DNA of 8,928 bases from an archaeon (GCA_016550415.1 JABXGU010000383.1:1-8928); one strand, 5' to 3'; shown: positions 1 to 6,353, counted from the first letter of the stretch. The notes: generated from the letters alone by a model not told the origin. Program-made: numbers and translations.

Positions 1-2
1 AA

Positions 3-308
3 GTCAAGGAGTCCATCCGCACAATCCGTGAAGCTGTTGCCTTTGATGGTCCTGCTGTCATAATCTCAAGGAGCCCTTGTGCTTTAGTTGATTTAGCGCA
101 GAAAAGGAAAAGCGGTGAAGAAATAGTACCATATGAAGTTGATCCTGAGCTTTGCCAAGGCTGCAAAGTCTGTACCGACAAGCTGGGTTGTGCTGCTGCC
201 ATATGGGAAGGAGAACACGCAGCGATTGATCCCACCCTTTGTACAGGCTGTGGTGTCTGTGCGCAAATTTGTGCATATAAGGCAATTCGAAAGGTGAGAA
301 GCAAGTGA
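3..308 (+). CDS. iorA: Indolepyruvate:ferredoxin oxidoreductase, alpha subunit IorA (3' end only)
   Basis: This is the C-terminal 101 residues of IorA, cut by the left window edge. IorA carries the thiamine-diphosphate catalytic core (outside the window) and two [4Fe-4S] clusters. With IorB it oxidatively decarboxylates indolepyruvate and other aryl pyruvates to acyl-CoA, reducing ferredoxin in the cytoplasm. The visible part has the short run VIISRSPCAL that closes the core, then a 2x[4Fe-4S] ferredoxin-like tail with motifs CQGCKVC...C and CTGCGVCAQIC. In both motifs the residue after the fourth cysteine is Ala rather than the usual Pro. The TGA stop lies inside the start of iorB (GTGA, 4-base overlap), so the two are translationally coupled. 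The downstream IorB-type gamma domain supports IorA over a plain ferredoxin. Confidence 0.9.
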   Translation, partial: VKESIRTIREAVAFDGPAVIISRSPCALVDLAQKRKSGEEIVPYEVDPELCQGCKVCTDKLGCAAAIWEGEHAAIDPTLCTGCGVCAQICAYKAIRKVRSK

Positions 309-898
309 GAGCATTTAATATCTTATTCACTGGAGTTGGAGGAACAGGAGTCCTAACAGCTGCCCGTATTTTGGCTTCAGCTGCATTAGAGGAGGGACAA
401 AATGTCCGCATGGGAGAGATTCATGGGATGGCTCAAAGGGGGGGAGCTGTAACCTGTACTGTAAGAATTGGAAAATCTGTTCTTGGTCCTATCATTCCAT
501 TAGGTATGGCTGATATGCTCTTAGGTGTTGAACCAGTGGAAGCACTCCGTCATGTGAATATTGTGAACCCTAAGGGAACTATCATTGTAGGTGAATATCG
601 AATTATCCCTACTGCTGTCCTTCTTGGTCGTTCTCAATATCCTAGTAATCAAGAAATTTTGCTAAATCTGAAGAAGTTTGCTCCAGTTGTAACTATTGAT
701 GTTGTGCGATTGGCTCAAGAGGTAGGTAATATTTTGACAGCAAATACTATACTGCTTGGAGCAGCTTCAAATCTTGGAAAGATTCCTATCAAATCAGATT
801 CTATTATTGCGGCAATGAAGAATATTCTTCCTTCCCGTTATCATAAAATGAATTTACTTGCATTTCAGAAAGGACAACAGGCAGTGGCAAAAGCATGA
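305..898 (+). CDS. iorB: Indolepyruvate:ferredoxin oxidoreductase, beta subunit IorB
   Basis: This 197-residue protein is the small subunit of the IorAB complex and has the 2-oxoacid:acceptor oxidoreductase gamma/catalytic domain fold. A glycine-rich loop near the N-terminus (FTGVGGTGV, about residues 8-16) is followed by the family-typical segment EIHGMAQRGGAV and then GMADMLLGVEPVEALR. The length matches archaeal IorB at about 200 residues. The start is GTG at 305, overlapping the iorA stop, with a GGTGAG stretch about 8 bases upstream as a possible SD. The overlap makes this an iorAB operon used in aromatic amino-acid fermentation or, run in reverse, synthesis. The stop lies 8 bases from the end of the convergent Memo gene, leaving almost no intergenic space. 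Confidence 0.92.
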   Translation: MRAFNILFTGVGGTGVLTAARILASAALEEGQNVRMGEIHGMAQRGGAVTCTVRIGKSVLGPIIPLGMADMLLGVEPVEALRHVNIVNPKGTIIVGEYRIIPTAVLLGRSQYPSNQEILLNLKKFAPVVTIDVVRLAQEVGNILTANTILLGAASNLGKIPIKSDSIIAAMKNILPSRYHKMNLLAFQKGQQAVAKA

Positions 899-906
899 TA
901 TAGATT

Positions 907-1830
907 CTACTTGGTTATTGCTACTGCTCCATAACCTACTATGGCATCTGAGCTGCCCCGAACATCATAGCTTGTTAGATATTTCAGTAATTTTCCTTGT
1001 GTAGCCCCAAGTAATTGTGCGGCAACAAGCACTGCGGCGACACCGCTAGCACCACACATTGTCCTATGTTCCTCGATTACAGTTTTCAATAATGCCTTAC
1101 CATCCATCTTCTCAATTTTTCTGATGAGATCAGCGTCTGTTTCATAAATCCATTCTATCACTTTTTTAATTGGTCCACTTCCAACTGGTGCATAATTATA
1201 GAAATGCGCACCATAATGTGTGAAATCAGTACTTGCGATTATAGTGACATCACGTTTGGTTTGATTAATTGCTTCAGCTATGGCTTTGCCAACACACTTA
1301 CAGGCGGCGAATTTCGGAGTGGAGATAACCAAAGGAACTATTTGTACAGGTTTCTTTTTGTTTAAAAATTGGAGAAAGGGAAGCTGAACTTCCAAAGAAT
1401 GTTCCCCCATATGGGCTTCTTCACTTTCCACAATACAGGCTGGAGAGATACTCTCACCAGATTCAAGAATGGCAGAAGCTAGTTTATTATCAATGGGACA
1501 TTCACCTAGGGGTGTCGCCCAAGAACCTTTGGTCATCACTGCAGCCCCGTCAACACGCATGTAACCGTGTTTTGGACCAACAAGAACGAAGGTTTCTGGA
1601 AAGCCATCTTCTGCTAGGGCCCCGTAAAGATAAGAAGCAACAGGTCCAGAATAAATGAAACCAGCATGAGGAGCAACTCCTGCAATAATATGACCCTTCC
1701 GTTCAGAATGTAATTTCGGAATTTCACCTAGACCATGATCATCTAGAAAACAGGCTTGCAGGGATTCTTTTAACGCAGATTCTCCTGGCGGGTAAAAACC
1801 ATATGCGACAGGTTGACGAACACTTTTCAT
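907..1830 (-). CDS. Memo-family protein (AmmeMemoRadiSam system protein B)
   Basis: This 307-residue protein is a full-length member of the Memo family, related to class III extradiol dioxygenases and to human MEMO1. Conserved blocks appear in order: APHAGFIYSG (His55), LVGPKHGY (His88), W-ATPLGE, EEAHMGEHSLEVQLPFLQ (Glu143/His144), STDFTHYG (His205) and TMCGASG (Cys259). By alignment to MEMO1, His55, His88 and Cys259 correspond to its metal ligands. The biochemical role in archaea is not settled. In many genomes the gene lies beside AMMECR1 and a radical-SAM gene, but neither is visible here. The ATG is preceded by AGGGG with a 6-base spacer. The gene is divergent from the TrmB regulator, with 69 bases between the starts, and convergent with iorB. 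Confidence 0.9.
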   Translation of the reverse strand: MKSVRQPVAYGFYPPGESALKESLQACFLDDHGLGEIPKLHSERKGHIIAGVAPHAGFIYSGPVASYLYGALAEDGFPETFVLVGPKHGYMRVDGAAVMTKGSWATPLGECPIDNKLASAILESGESISPACIVESEEAHMGEHSLEVQLPFLQFLNKKKPVQIVPLVISTPKFAACKCVGKAIAEAINQTKRDVTIIASTDFTHYGAHFYNYAPVGSGPIKKVIEWIYETDADLIRKIEKMDGKALLKTVIEEHRTMCGASGVAAVLVAAQLLGATQGKLLKYLTSYDVRGSSDAIVGYGAVAITK

Positions 1831-1899
1831 ATATTTTCCCCTAATTATCTCTTCTCACGGTGACCCAAAAGGTTTTTTCGAATACAACTGTGACGATAA

Positions 1900-2670
1900 A
1901 TGACAACTATGACTGAAAAAACTGATGAACACACATTACGGGCATTGCGTAATCTAGGTTTAAACAGTTACGAAGCTAGAGTCTATGTTGGATTAGTTCG
2001 CCATGGTGCACTGACAGCAAGTGAAGTCAGTTCTGTCTCAAGGATACCCTTCAGCAGAGTATATGATGTCCTTGCTGCCCTTGAACGAGGGGGTTGGATC
2101 TCGGTGGAACAAGGACGACCAAAGCGCTATGTCCCAAAGAGTCCACGAGAGACATCAAAGGCAGCGGTTCTTGCTGCACAGGAACAGCTTACCGAATGGG
2201 AGCAACGAGTAATAGAGGGACTCCAACCACTTTTTGATGATAAAACCAGAATTTCGGCTCCAGAGGTTCACATACTTCATGGCTCTAATAATGTTAGAGC
2301 CAAGTTGAATGTAGCCCTAGGGCAAGCTGAGCGAAATGTCCTGCTATCTTGGGGAGAGGTTAGTAAAGATGAAATTGATTTTATTAGCCCAACCCTACTA
2401 CATCTTCGGGATCGTGGTGTTGAAATCAATATCCTTGTATCTGAGAGAACATTGAGTGAAAAGGTCCGTCGCCTCATTAAGGCGGTAGGTGAAGGAAGAA
2501 AACGCAAAGAAATCTATGGGGGAGGAGCAATAATTGATGGAAAACAGGCTATTATCATTCTCACTACTGAGCCTGCTGAGCCTCTAGCGATATGGTCGAG
2601 TCATACTGAGCTTGCAGAATTAGCTAAAATCTATTTTCAATATCTGTGGACTTCAGCACGTGAAATGTAG
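1900..2670 (+). CDS. TrmB-family transcriptional regulator
   Basis: This 256-residue protein has an N-terminal TrmB winged helix at about residues 12-85: LRNLGLNSYEARVYVGL, then the recognition-helix segment SRIPFSRVYDVLAALERGGW, then a wing ending in KRYVPKSP. A helical linker follows at about 85-115. The C-terminal effector half contains HGSNNVRAKL and HLRDRGVEINILVSE, as in TrmB/TrmBL proteins with a phospholipase-D-like sensing domain. Characterised TrmB proteins bind sugars and regulate sugar transport or glycolytic genes; the ligand here is unknown. Two in-frame ATGs (1900, 1909) are possible, and the first is used because GTGAC lies 6 bases upstream. It is divergent from the Memo gene and may control the shared 69-base promoter region, but no clear palindrome was seen there. 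Confidence 0.88.
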   Translation: MTTMTEKTDEHTLRALRNLGLNSYEARVYVGLVRHGALTASEVSSVSRIPFSRVYDVLAALERGGWISVEQGRPKRYVPKSPRETSKAAVLAAQEQLTEWEQRVIEGLQPLFDDKTRISAPEVHILHGSNNVRAKLNVALGQAERNVLLSWGEVSKDEIDFISPTLLHLRDRGVEINILVSERTLSEKVRRLIKAVGEGRKRKEIYGGGAIIDGKQAIIILTTEPAEPLAIWSSHTELAELAKIYFQYLWTSAREM

Positions 2671-2683
2671 CTAGAAACACGTA

Positions 2684-2992
2684 TCATCCTTCAGTTTCTT
2701 GTTCAGAATTTAGCTTATCCAAAATTACTAGAGCCACCCCAAGTGGCACTTGAAGTCGGACTGCAAGTTCTTCTGGAGTAATTGAAGGATTCTTTGGTAG
2801 AATTTCAGTTCGTGTATAATCAAGATGATGGGGGTAGAGTATCATCGACTTTACTGTTTTTTGAAGAATTGACCACAAATCCTGAGCAACTGAATAATCC
2901 TTTTCTGATTTAGATGCTTTTCTCTTCACTGCCTTTGGACGCTTATCTTTTGGTTTAGATTTCGTAAAGAAACGGTCTAACCCACGTGACAT
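2684..2992 (-). CDS. Small basic protein with PIP-box-like N-terminus and winged-helix-like C-terminus
   Basis: I do not recognise this 102-residue protein as a named family. It begins MSRGLDRFFTKSK. Residues 2-9 fit the PCNA-interacting (PIP) pattern of hydrophobic-x-x-aromatic-aromatic (Leu5, Phe8, Phe9), with Ser where Gln is typical. Residues 11-31 are a Lys/Arg-rich, probably disordered tether. Residues 33-98 look helical and end in a winged-helix-like segment (SITPEELAVRLQVPLGVALVILDKL). This could be a DNA-associated sliding-clamp partner, but that is inference from a short motif. An AAGGT lies 9 bases before the ATG. The 3' end faces the TrmB gene 13 bases away, and the 5' end is divergent from the zinc-ribbon gene. 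The intact frame, SD and protein-like composition support a real gene. Confidence 0.75.
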   Translation of the reverse strand: MSRGLDRFFTKSKPKDKRPKAVKRKASKSEKDYSVAQDLWSILQKTVKSMILYPHHLDYTRTEILPKNPSITPEELAVRLQVPLGVALVILDKLNSEQETEG

Positions 2993-3059
2993 AAACGACT
3001 TACCTTCAATGTCTTTTTAGCAGAAAGGCTAATATGACTTACGGCGCTGATGACAATTG

Positions 3060-3794
3060 ATGCAAAGTGATGGATATTTCATAGTCCGCTGCCCCCAATG
3101 TGGGCGATATACTTATGCTCCGGCTCGTCAGAAGACACGTCTTTGTGTCTATTGTCAGCGGATTTTTAAAATAAAGCCATTAAATGCGATTTTCGTTAAG
3201 GATGCGAAAACAGCTCGTACTCGTGTGAAATTTTACCAAGCAGGTAAGCATCATGAAGAGTTCATGGAGGCAGTTGAACGATCCCGTGCCCATGTTAAGG
3301 CTTTGATTCCTTTAGACAAATCATCCTTGGATGAAATTCATGAAAAACAATCAAATGTACTTAGTTCTTCTACACGAAGAAGAGTCTTAGAGAAACTCCT
3401 TCATCAGCATGCAAGCTCTTCTGCTATTGATCTTAGTATATTGGAGGAGGAGGCTCAAAAGGCAGGGCTTGAGTGGAGTTGGGTAGCCCAACAGTTAGAA
3501 GGGCTCATACGTTCAGGATACATTGTCTGTCCTAGACCATGGCAAGTCCGGCTTGTCATCTCTGAACCACTAAAACCAAGTAATTCATCAAATCAGTACA
3601 GTAAAACAGAGCTATCTCGTAAGATAGGTGATATTATCCGAAAGTCAAAAAGAGCCTTGACCCAAGAGGAGCTAATTTCAAAACTGAAACAGGAATCCAT
3701 TACTAACGATCAACTTGAAGCGGCACTTGAACTTCTTCGAACTCAAGGATACATCTTTAAAACTCGGCAGGGAACCTTTCAATGGACTGGCTAG
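3060..3794 (+). CDS. Zinc-ribbon plus tandem winged-helix protein (DUF1922/DUF5817-like)
   Basis: The protein has 244 residues from the ATG at 3060; an in-frame TTG lies directly before it at 3057 and ATG is preferred. The N-terminus is a rubredoxin-like zinc ribbon with Cys11, Cys14, Cys29 and Cys32 (RCPQCGRYTYAP, then CVYCQRIFKIKPL), resembling archaeal DUF1922 and the ribbon of haloarchaeal DUF5817 proteins. A helical stretch (residues about 45-90) follows. Two predicted winged helices come next: about 104-170, ending GYIVCPRPWQVRLV, and about 184-243, with LTQEELISKLKQ and a closing wing TRQGTFQW. The build suggests a DNA- or RNA-binding protein, but the function is unknown for the family. 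No SD is evident, so the mRNA may be leaderless. The next gene follows 34-52 bases later on the same strand. Confidence 0.85.
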   Translation: MQSDGYFIVRCPQCGRYTYAPARQKTRLCVYCQRIFKIKPLNAIFVKDAKTARTRVKFYQAGKHHEEFMEAVERSRAHVKALIPLDKSSLDEIHEKQSNVLSSSTRRRVLEKLLHQHASSSAIDLSILEEEAQKAGLEWSWVAQQLEGLIRSGYIVCPRPWQVRLVISEPLKPSNSSNQYSKTELSRKIGDIIRKSKRALTQEELISKLKQESITNDQLEAALELLRTQGYIFKTRQGTFQWTG

Positions 3795-3828
3795 CTGACG
3801 GATTATGTCTATTCATAAGTTTTAATCT

Positions 3829-4233
3829 GTGTTTCAATATGGGGTAATGAAGAATTTGCCAGCTGTGGATTTCCTTGCGCGTCAATTGCTTAGACGACTA
3901 AAATGGGAACTAGTGGACCTGATTCTTCTATTCTGGTTATATTCTAACCCCTATGAGACTAGACGTCGTTCATTGGCTTCTCTAATACATGTCCTAAAAC
4001 ATATACCTGAGTTTCAACGTCCAGATGGAAAACCAAATGTTACAGAAGAAGAGTTAACCCAAATTGTCTTAGCAGCTATTGAAAGGTTGAAGAAAAAAAA
4101 GTACATAAACATTTACTCAAAAAACAAAATTACTGCTCAAGTTTCCCTTACAGAGAATGGTATCGAATTTATACGGACTACACTTTCACCAGAGGATTTA
4201 CAGTTTCTTGACGAATCTGGTCATTGCACATAG
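3829..4233 (+). CDS. Small winged-helix-like protein of unknown function
   Basis: This 134-residue protein runs from a GTG at 3829; an in-frame ATG at 3847 (MKNLPAVDF) is an equally reasonable start and would give 128 residues. There is no recognised family. The N-terminal third is rich in Leu, Arg and Trp (LARQLLRRLKWELVDLILLFWLY), and could be a helix packing on a domain rather than a membrane span. The second half reads as a winged helix: a helix with TEEELTQIVLAAIERLKKKKYI, then strands NIYSKNKITAQVSLTENGIEFI as the wing. It sits 34 bases after the zinc-ribbon gene and may be co-transcribed with it. A run of eight A at 4093-4100 lies inside the coding region, encoding the KKKK stretch, and is a possible slippage site. 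The frame is intact as sequenced. Confidence 0.75.
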   Translation: MFQYGVMKNLPAVDFLARQLLRRLKWELVDLILLFWLYSNPYETRRRSLASLIHVLKHIPEFQRPDGKPNVTEEELTQIVLAAIERLKKKKYINIYSKNKITAQVSLTENGIEFIRTTLSPEDLQFLDESGHCT

Positions 4234-4277
4234 GAAGGACTCCAATTTTGACTCTGGGCCTTTCGGAATTATGAACG

Positions 4278-4283
4278 AAAAAA
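4278..4283 (-). terminator. Oligo-T 3' end of the DUF211 gene
   Basis: On the minus strand a run of six T lies 18 bases after the DUF211 stop, in the 68-base gap between two convergent genes. Archaeal RNA polymerase often terminates at such T runs without a hairpin. This is inference from position and composition. Confidence 0.4.
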
Positions 4284-4301
4284 GGCGCTAACTCTGTTGT
4301 G

Positions 4302-4601
4302 CTATCCTCCATTTTCCATATGCGTCATTACTTCTTCAACGACGATACGGCCAGCAGCCACTTGATCGATAGAGTGCACTGAAGCGCCACAAGCTTCGAG
4401 GGCGCCTTTAACTTTTTCAAATTCTAGATTATCTCCTTCCACTGTAATCTTGATAGATTCGGTGTGCGAGTCAACTTCAACTAATGTTACGTTGACTCCG
4501 ACTACGCCTTCAACTTTTCCAACCAATGCCGCAATTTCCACAAGATTGGGAACATGCGGTTTCAAAACATCCAAAACAAGTCGCTTAATACCAGAAGCCA
4601 T
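4302..4601 (-). CDS. DUF211 family protein
   Basis: This 99-residue protein is a full-length DUF211 member, a small ferredoxin-like alpha/beta fold found almost only in archaea. The family signature is clear: IKRLVLDVLKPHVPNLVEIA at residues 5-24, GVVGVNVTLVEVDSHTESIKITVEG in the middle, and CGASVHSIDQVAAGRIVVE near the C-terminus. The acidic residues of the VEVDSHTE loop may bind a metal ion; the role in the cell is not known. It lies 78 bases downstream of fae-hps on the same strand, so the two may share a transcript, although the intervening sequence also contains a small hairpin (4610-4630). The nearest GGAG is 13 bases before the ATG, a poor spacing. The start is nevertheless chosen because MASGIKRLVLD matches the family N-terminus. 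Confidence 0.9.
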   Translation of the reverse strand: MASGIKRLVLDVLKPHVPNLVEIAALVGKVEGVVGVNVTLVEVDSHTESIKITVEGDNLEFEKVKGALEACGASVHSIDQVAAGRIVVEEVMTHMENGG

Positions 4602-4609
4602 TCTGAAAA

Positions 4610-4630
4610 ATACGCTCCAAACATGCGTAT
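4610..4630. repeat. 6-bp inverted repeat upstream of the DUF211 gene
   Basis: ATACGC at 4610-4615 is repeated inverted as GCGTAT at 4625-4630, with a 9-base loop. It begins 9 bases before the DUF211 start codon. It could be a small hairpin in the leader or a protein-binding site. A 6-bp arm is short enough to occur by chance. Confidence 0.3.
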
Positions 4631-4679
4631 GATATCCATTCTCTAATTTGTGTTACTCCTGTAGTATTCTTGAACTTTT

Positions 4680-5864
4680 CTATTCGACATGAACTCTGAA
4701 TAAGTCGATGTCACCCTGCATTAGTGTCAGGAATTCACGGGTGGACCGCTCAACATCTCTTGATTGTGTGATATAACGCCCTACCACAATGATATCCGCT
4801 TTAGCCTTGATAGCTGCCTGAATATTATCAGGACGAATGCCACCAGCAACTGAAACCAGTAGTCGCTTGCCTTTGAATGCAGTTTTCACCTGCTTCACAT
4901 TTTCCCATTGATGTGCAGCTGTTGCTTCGGTATCAATTCCACGATGCATAATTACCACATTTGGTAATTTCTTGAGACTCTGCAACTTAGCAATGGGATC
5001 TGTGACATTCATCATGTCCAAGAAAGAGTAAATGCCCAGCCTATTCGTTTCATATACAAACTTATCAATAGTTTCAACGGAGGCTAGCCCAGATACAACC
5101 ACAGCATCTGCAGATTCATCAAAGGCTAAATCTACCTCAACTTTGCCTACATCCAAGGTTTTCAAGTCAGCAACAATAAACTTGTCCTTAGCAATTTCCC
5201 GGATTTCGCTGATAACTGCAGTGCCATACCGTTTAATGAGTGGTGTTCCCGCTTCAAGTATCAGGTTGTCACTCCGAGGAAGCGCTTTGATAATCTTCTG
5301 AGTTTTTTCAAGACTGGGAACATCAAGTGCAATTTGTAGATAGGGAGGACGCCATAATCGGGGAACTCGGAACCCCATAATTGGATGCGTTGCTCGATCT
5401 TTATCATACATAATTTTCTCCAATGACGGATAACTTGTCAAAGCGCGCTGAATGGCTAGCTTAGTTGCAGCATAATTGTAATGGTATATCCTTCGATAAT
5501 CCTTTGCATCAGGGTGGATAAATACACTGCATACAATAACCCATTCGTCAGCCTTACCTTTAGGAATAATACCCTCTTCAACCGCATCAGCAACCGCCTT
5601 AGCAACTGCTGCCTGAGCAGGTCCAAAAATCTTGTTTACATCTTCCATATCCTTGACGGTCACCTTGGGGATAATGAGTGTATGAGGTTTTGGCGGAAGA
5701 TTCGGTCTAATAACTGCTAAGAGTGGCGAATGACCCTGTGATACATTAGTCATACCTTGAGCAAAAGCAACACCAACAGGACCAGATTTATCGCCAACAA
5801 TGAGATCGATGTGTGCAATTTCAGGTGATTTTCCAAGAAGGGCTTCACCAACCAAATATACCAT
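4680..5864 (-). CDS. fae-hps: Bifunctional formaldehyde-activating enzyme / 3-hexulose-6-phosphate synthase (Fae-Hps)
   Basis: This 394-residue fusion is typical of archaea. Residues 1-165 are the Fae domain, which joins formaldehyde to tetrahydromethanopterin; GKSPEIAHIDLIVG carries His18, matching the catalytic His17 of bacterial Fae. Residues 175-394 are the Hps TIM barrel of the OMP-decarboxylase superfamily: LQIALDVPSLE, VADLKTLD with the Asp233/Lys235/Asp238 catalytic pattern, SVAGGIRP and IVVGRYIT. Hps interconverts ribulose-5-phosphate plus formaldehyde with hexulose-6-phosphate, and in archaea the reverse direction supplies pentose phosphate. The start at MVYLVG is set by GGAG at 5875-5878 with 10 bases spacing; an upstream ATG at 5957 would add 31 residues unlike the family and would run through the promoter. 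DUF211 follows downstream. No separate hexulose isomerase (Phi) gene is seen in the window. Confidence 0.95.
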   Translation of the reverse strand: MVYLVGEALLGKSPEIAHIDLIVGDKSGPVGVAFAQGMTNVSQGHSPLLAVIRPNLPPKPHTLIIPKVTVKDMEDVNKIFGPAQAAVAKAVADAVEEGIIPKGKADEWVIVCSVFIHPDAKDYRRIYHYNYAATKLAIQRALTSYPSLEKIMYDKDRATHPIMGFRVPRLWRPPYLQIALDVPSLEKTQKIIKALPRSDNLILEAGTPLIKRYGTAVISEIREIAKDKFIVADLKTLDVGKVEVDLAFDESADAVVVSGLASVETIDKFVYETNRLGIYSFLDMMNVTDPIAKLQSLKKLPNVVIMHRGIDTEATAAHQWENVKQVKTAFKGKRLLVSVAGGIRPDNIQAAIKAKADIIVVGRYITQSRDVERSTREFLTLMQGDIDLFRVHVE

Positions 5865-5874
5865 TATCAAGTTT

Positions 5875-5880
5875 CTCCTG
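5875..5880 (-). promoter_or_regulatory. Shine-Dalgarno site of fae-hps
   Basis: The minus strand reads CAGGAG here, 10 bases before the ATG at 5864. It fixes the start at MVYLVG rather than at the upstream in-frame ATG. Confidence 0.7.
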
Positions 5881-5910
5881 AATTTTGTTACAAAAAACGT
5901 ATTACTTGTC

Positions 5911-5926
5911 GTTATAAAACATTTTG
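5911..5926 (-). promoter_or_regulatory. BRE/TATA promoter of fae-hps
   Basis: On the minus strand ACAAAAT (BRE-like) runs directly into GTTTTATAAC, a good archaeal TATA box. Transcription would start about 25 bases downstream, near 5890, giving a leader of about 26 bases that contains the GGAG site. This is pattern recognition with no experimental support. The inverted repeat at 5925-5939 touches the BRE side. Confidence 0.6.
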
Positions 5927-5939
5927 TGGTGGCACCACA
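5925..5939. repeat. Perfect 7-bp inverted repeat at the fae-hps promoter (possible operator)
   Basis: TGTGGTG and CACCACA flank one central G. The repeat abuts and slightly overlaps the BRE end of the fae-hps promoter, a place where a bound factor could help or block TFB/TBP recruitment. It also lies in the divergent space shared with the cysteine-rich gene that starts at 6020. Confidence 0.45.
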
Positions 5940-5977
5940 GACAGCAATTTTAGCCAAAACAGATATGCTTTGATGAA

Positions 5978-5985
5978 TTTATACA
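5978..5985 (+). promoter_or_regulatory. Possible TATA box of the cysteine-rich gene
   Basis: TTTATACA lies about 40 bases before the ATG at 6020. A start site 25 bases downstream would fall near 6006, just before the GAGGT site, leaving a very short leader. No strong BRE is visible. Confidence 0.4.
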
Positions 5986-6007
5986 CTTAGTAAACGATAA
6001 TTCAAGT

Positions 6008-6013
6008 TGAGGT
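6008..6013 (+). promoter_or_regulatory. Shine-Dalgarno site of the cysteine-rich gene
   Basis: TGAGGT lies 6 bases before the ATG at 6020, a near-ideal spacing, and supports this short gene as real. Confidence 0.65.
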
Positions 6014-6019
6014 TTTACA

Positions 6020-6259
6020 ATGAGAATAGGAGTTTGCGGCATAGCATGCGAGAAATGTCCAAGAAGAATGCAAGGAACATGTCCCAATGGTGAACGCGGT
6101 TGCCATCCAAGGGAAAACAAGTTCTGTAAAATTTGCACATGCGCATTCCACAAAGAAATCAACTTTTGCTTTGAGTGCCCCGAGTTCCCGTGCAGTACTA
6201 CTAAAGAAGGACCTATCAGTTACGGATTTTGCCAGTACATTGCTGGCAAACCACCGTGA
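6020..6259 (+). CDS. Cysteine-rich small protein, DUF3795-like
   Basis: This 79-residue protein contains 12 cysteines (15%). The pattern begins CGIACEKCP (Cys6, 10, 13), continues with Cys21, Cys28 and a CKICTC knot (Cys36, 39, 41), and ends with CFECPEFPC (Cys50, 53, 58) and Cys71. The opening CGI-C-KC and the closing C-ECP-FPC are the hallmarks of DUF3795, a putative zinc- or iron-sulphur-binding family of unknown function. The protein is compact compared with many family members. The start is supported by a GAGGT SD and a TATA-like element. It is divergent from fae-hps, with 155 bases between the starts, and 107 bases lie between its stop and the next plausible start. Zn versus Fe-S binding cannot be decided from the sequence. 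Confidence 0.82.
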   Translation: MRIGVCGIACEKCPRRMQGTCPNGERGCHPRENKFCKICTCAFHKEINFCFECPEFPCSTTKEGPISYGFCQYIAGKPP

Positions 6260-6353
6260 ACCTAACTACACATTTTTCTAGCCAGCTTTTCTTGACCAAA
6301 AAGTTATTACAGGACAATATTATAGCATCCACCATACGATTCCCACTAACCAT

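Noticed and set aside
58..411. 117-codon open frame on the minus strand
   Set aside because: It overlaps the certain iorA and iorB coding regions and shows no domain features.
1866..1877. CAAAAGGTTTTT as a TrmB operator between the divergent Memo and TrmB genes
   Set aside because: Only four-base A/T arms around GG match, which is too little to separate from chance in AT-rich DNA.
5865..5957. N-terminal extension of Fae-Hps to an ATG at 5957
   Set aside because: The 31 added residues do not resemble the family. The stretch contains the TATA box and inverted repeat, and a GGAG site fits the ATG at 5864.
6260..6353. Possible small RNA gene between the cysteine-rich gene and the winged-helix gene
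   Set aside because: No tRNA-like cloverleaf, strong hairpin or promoter was seen. It looks like an ordinary intergenic spacer.
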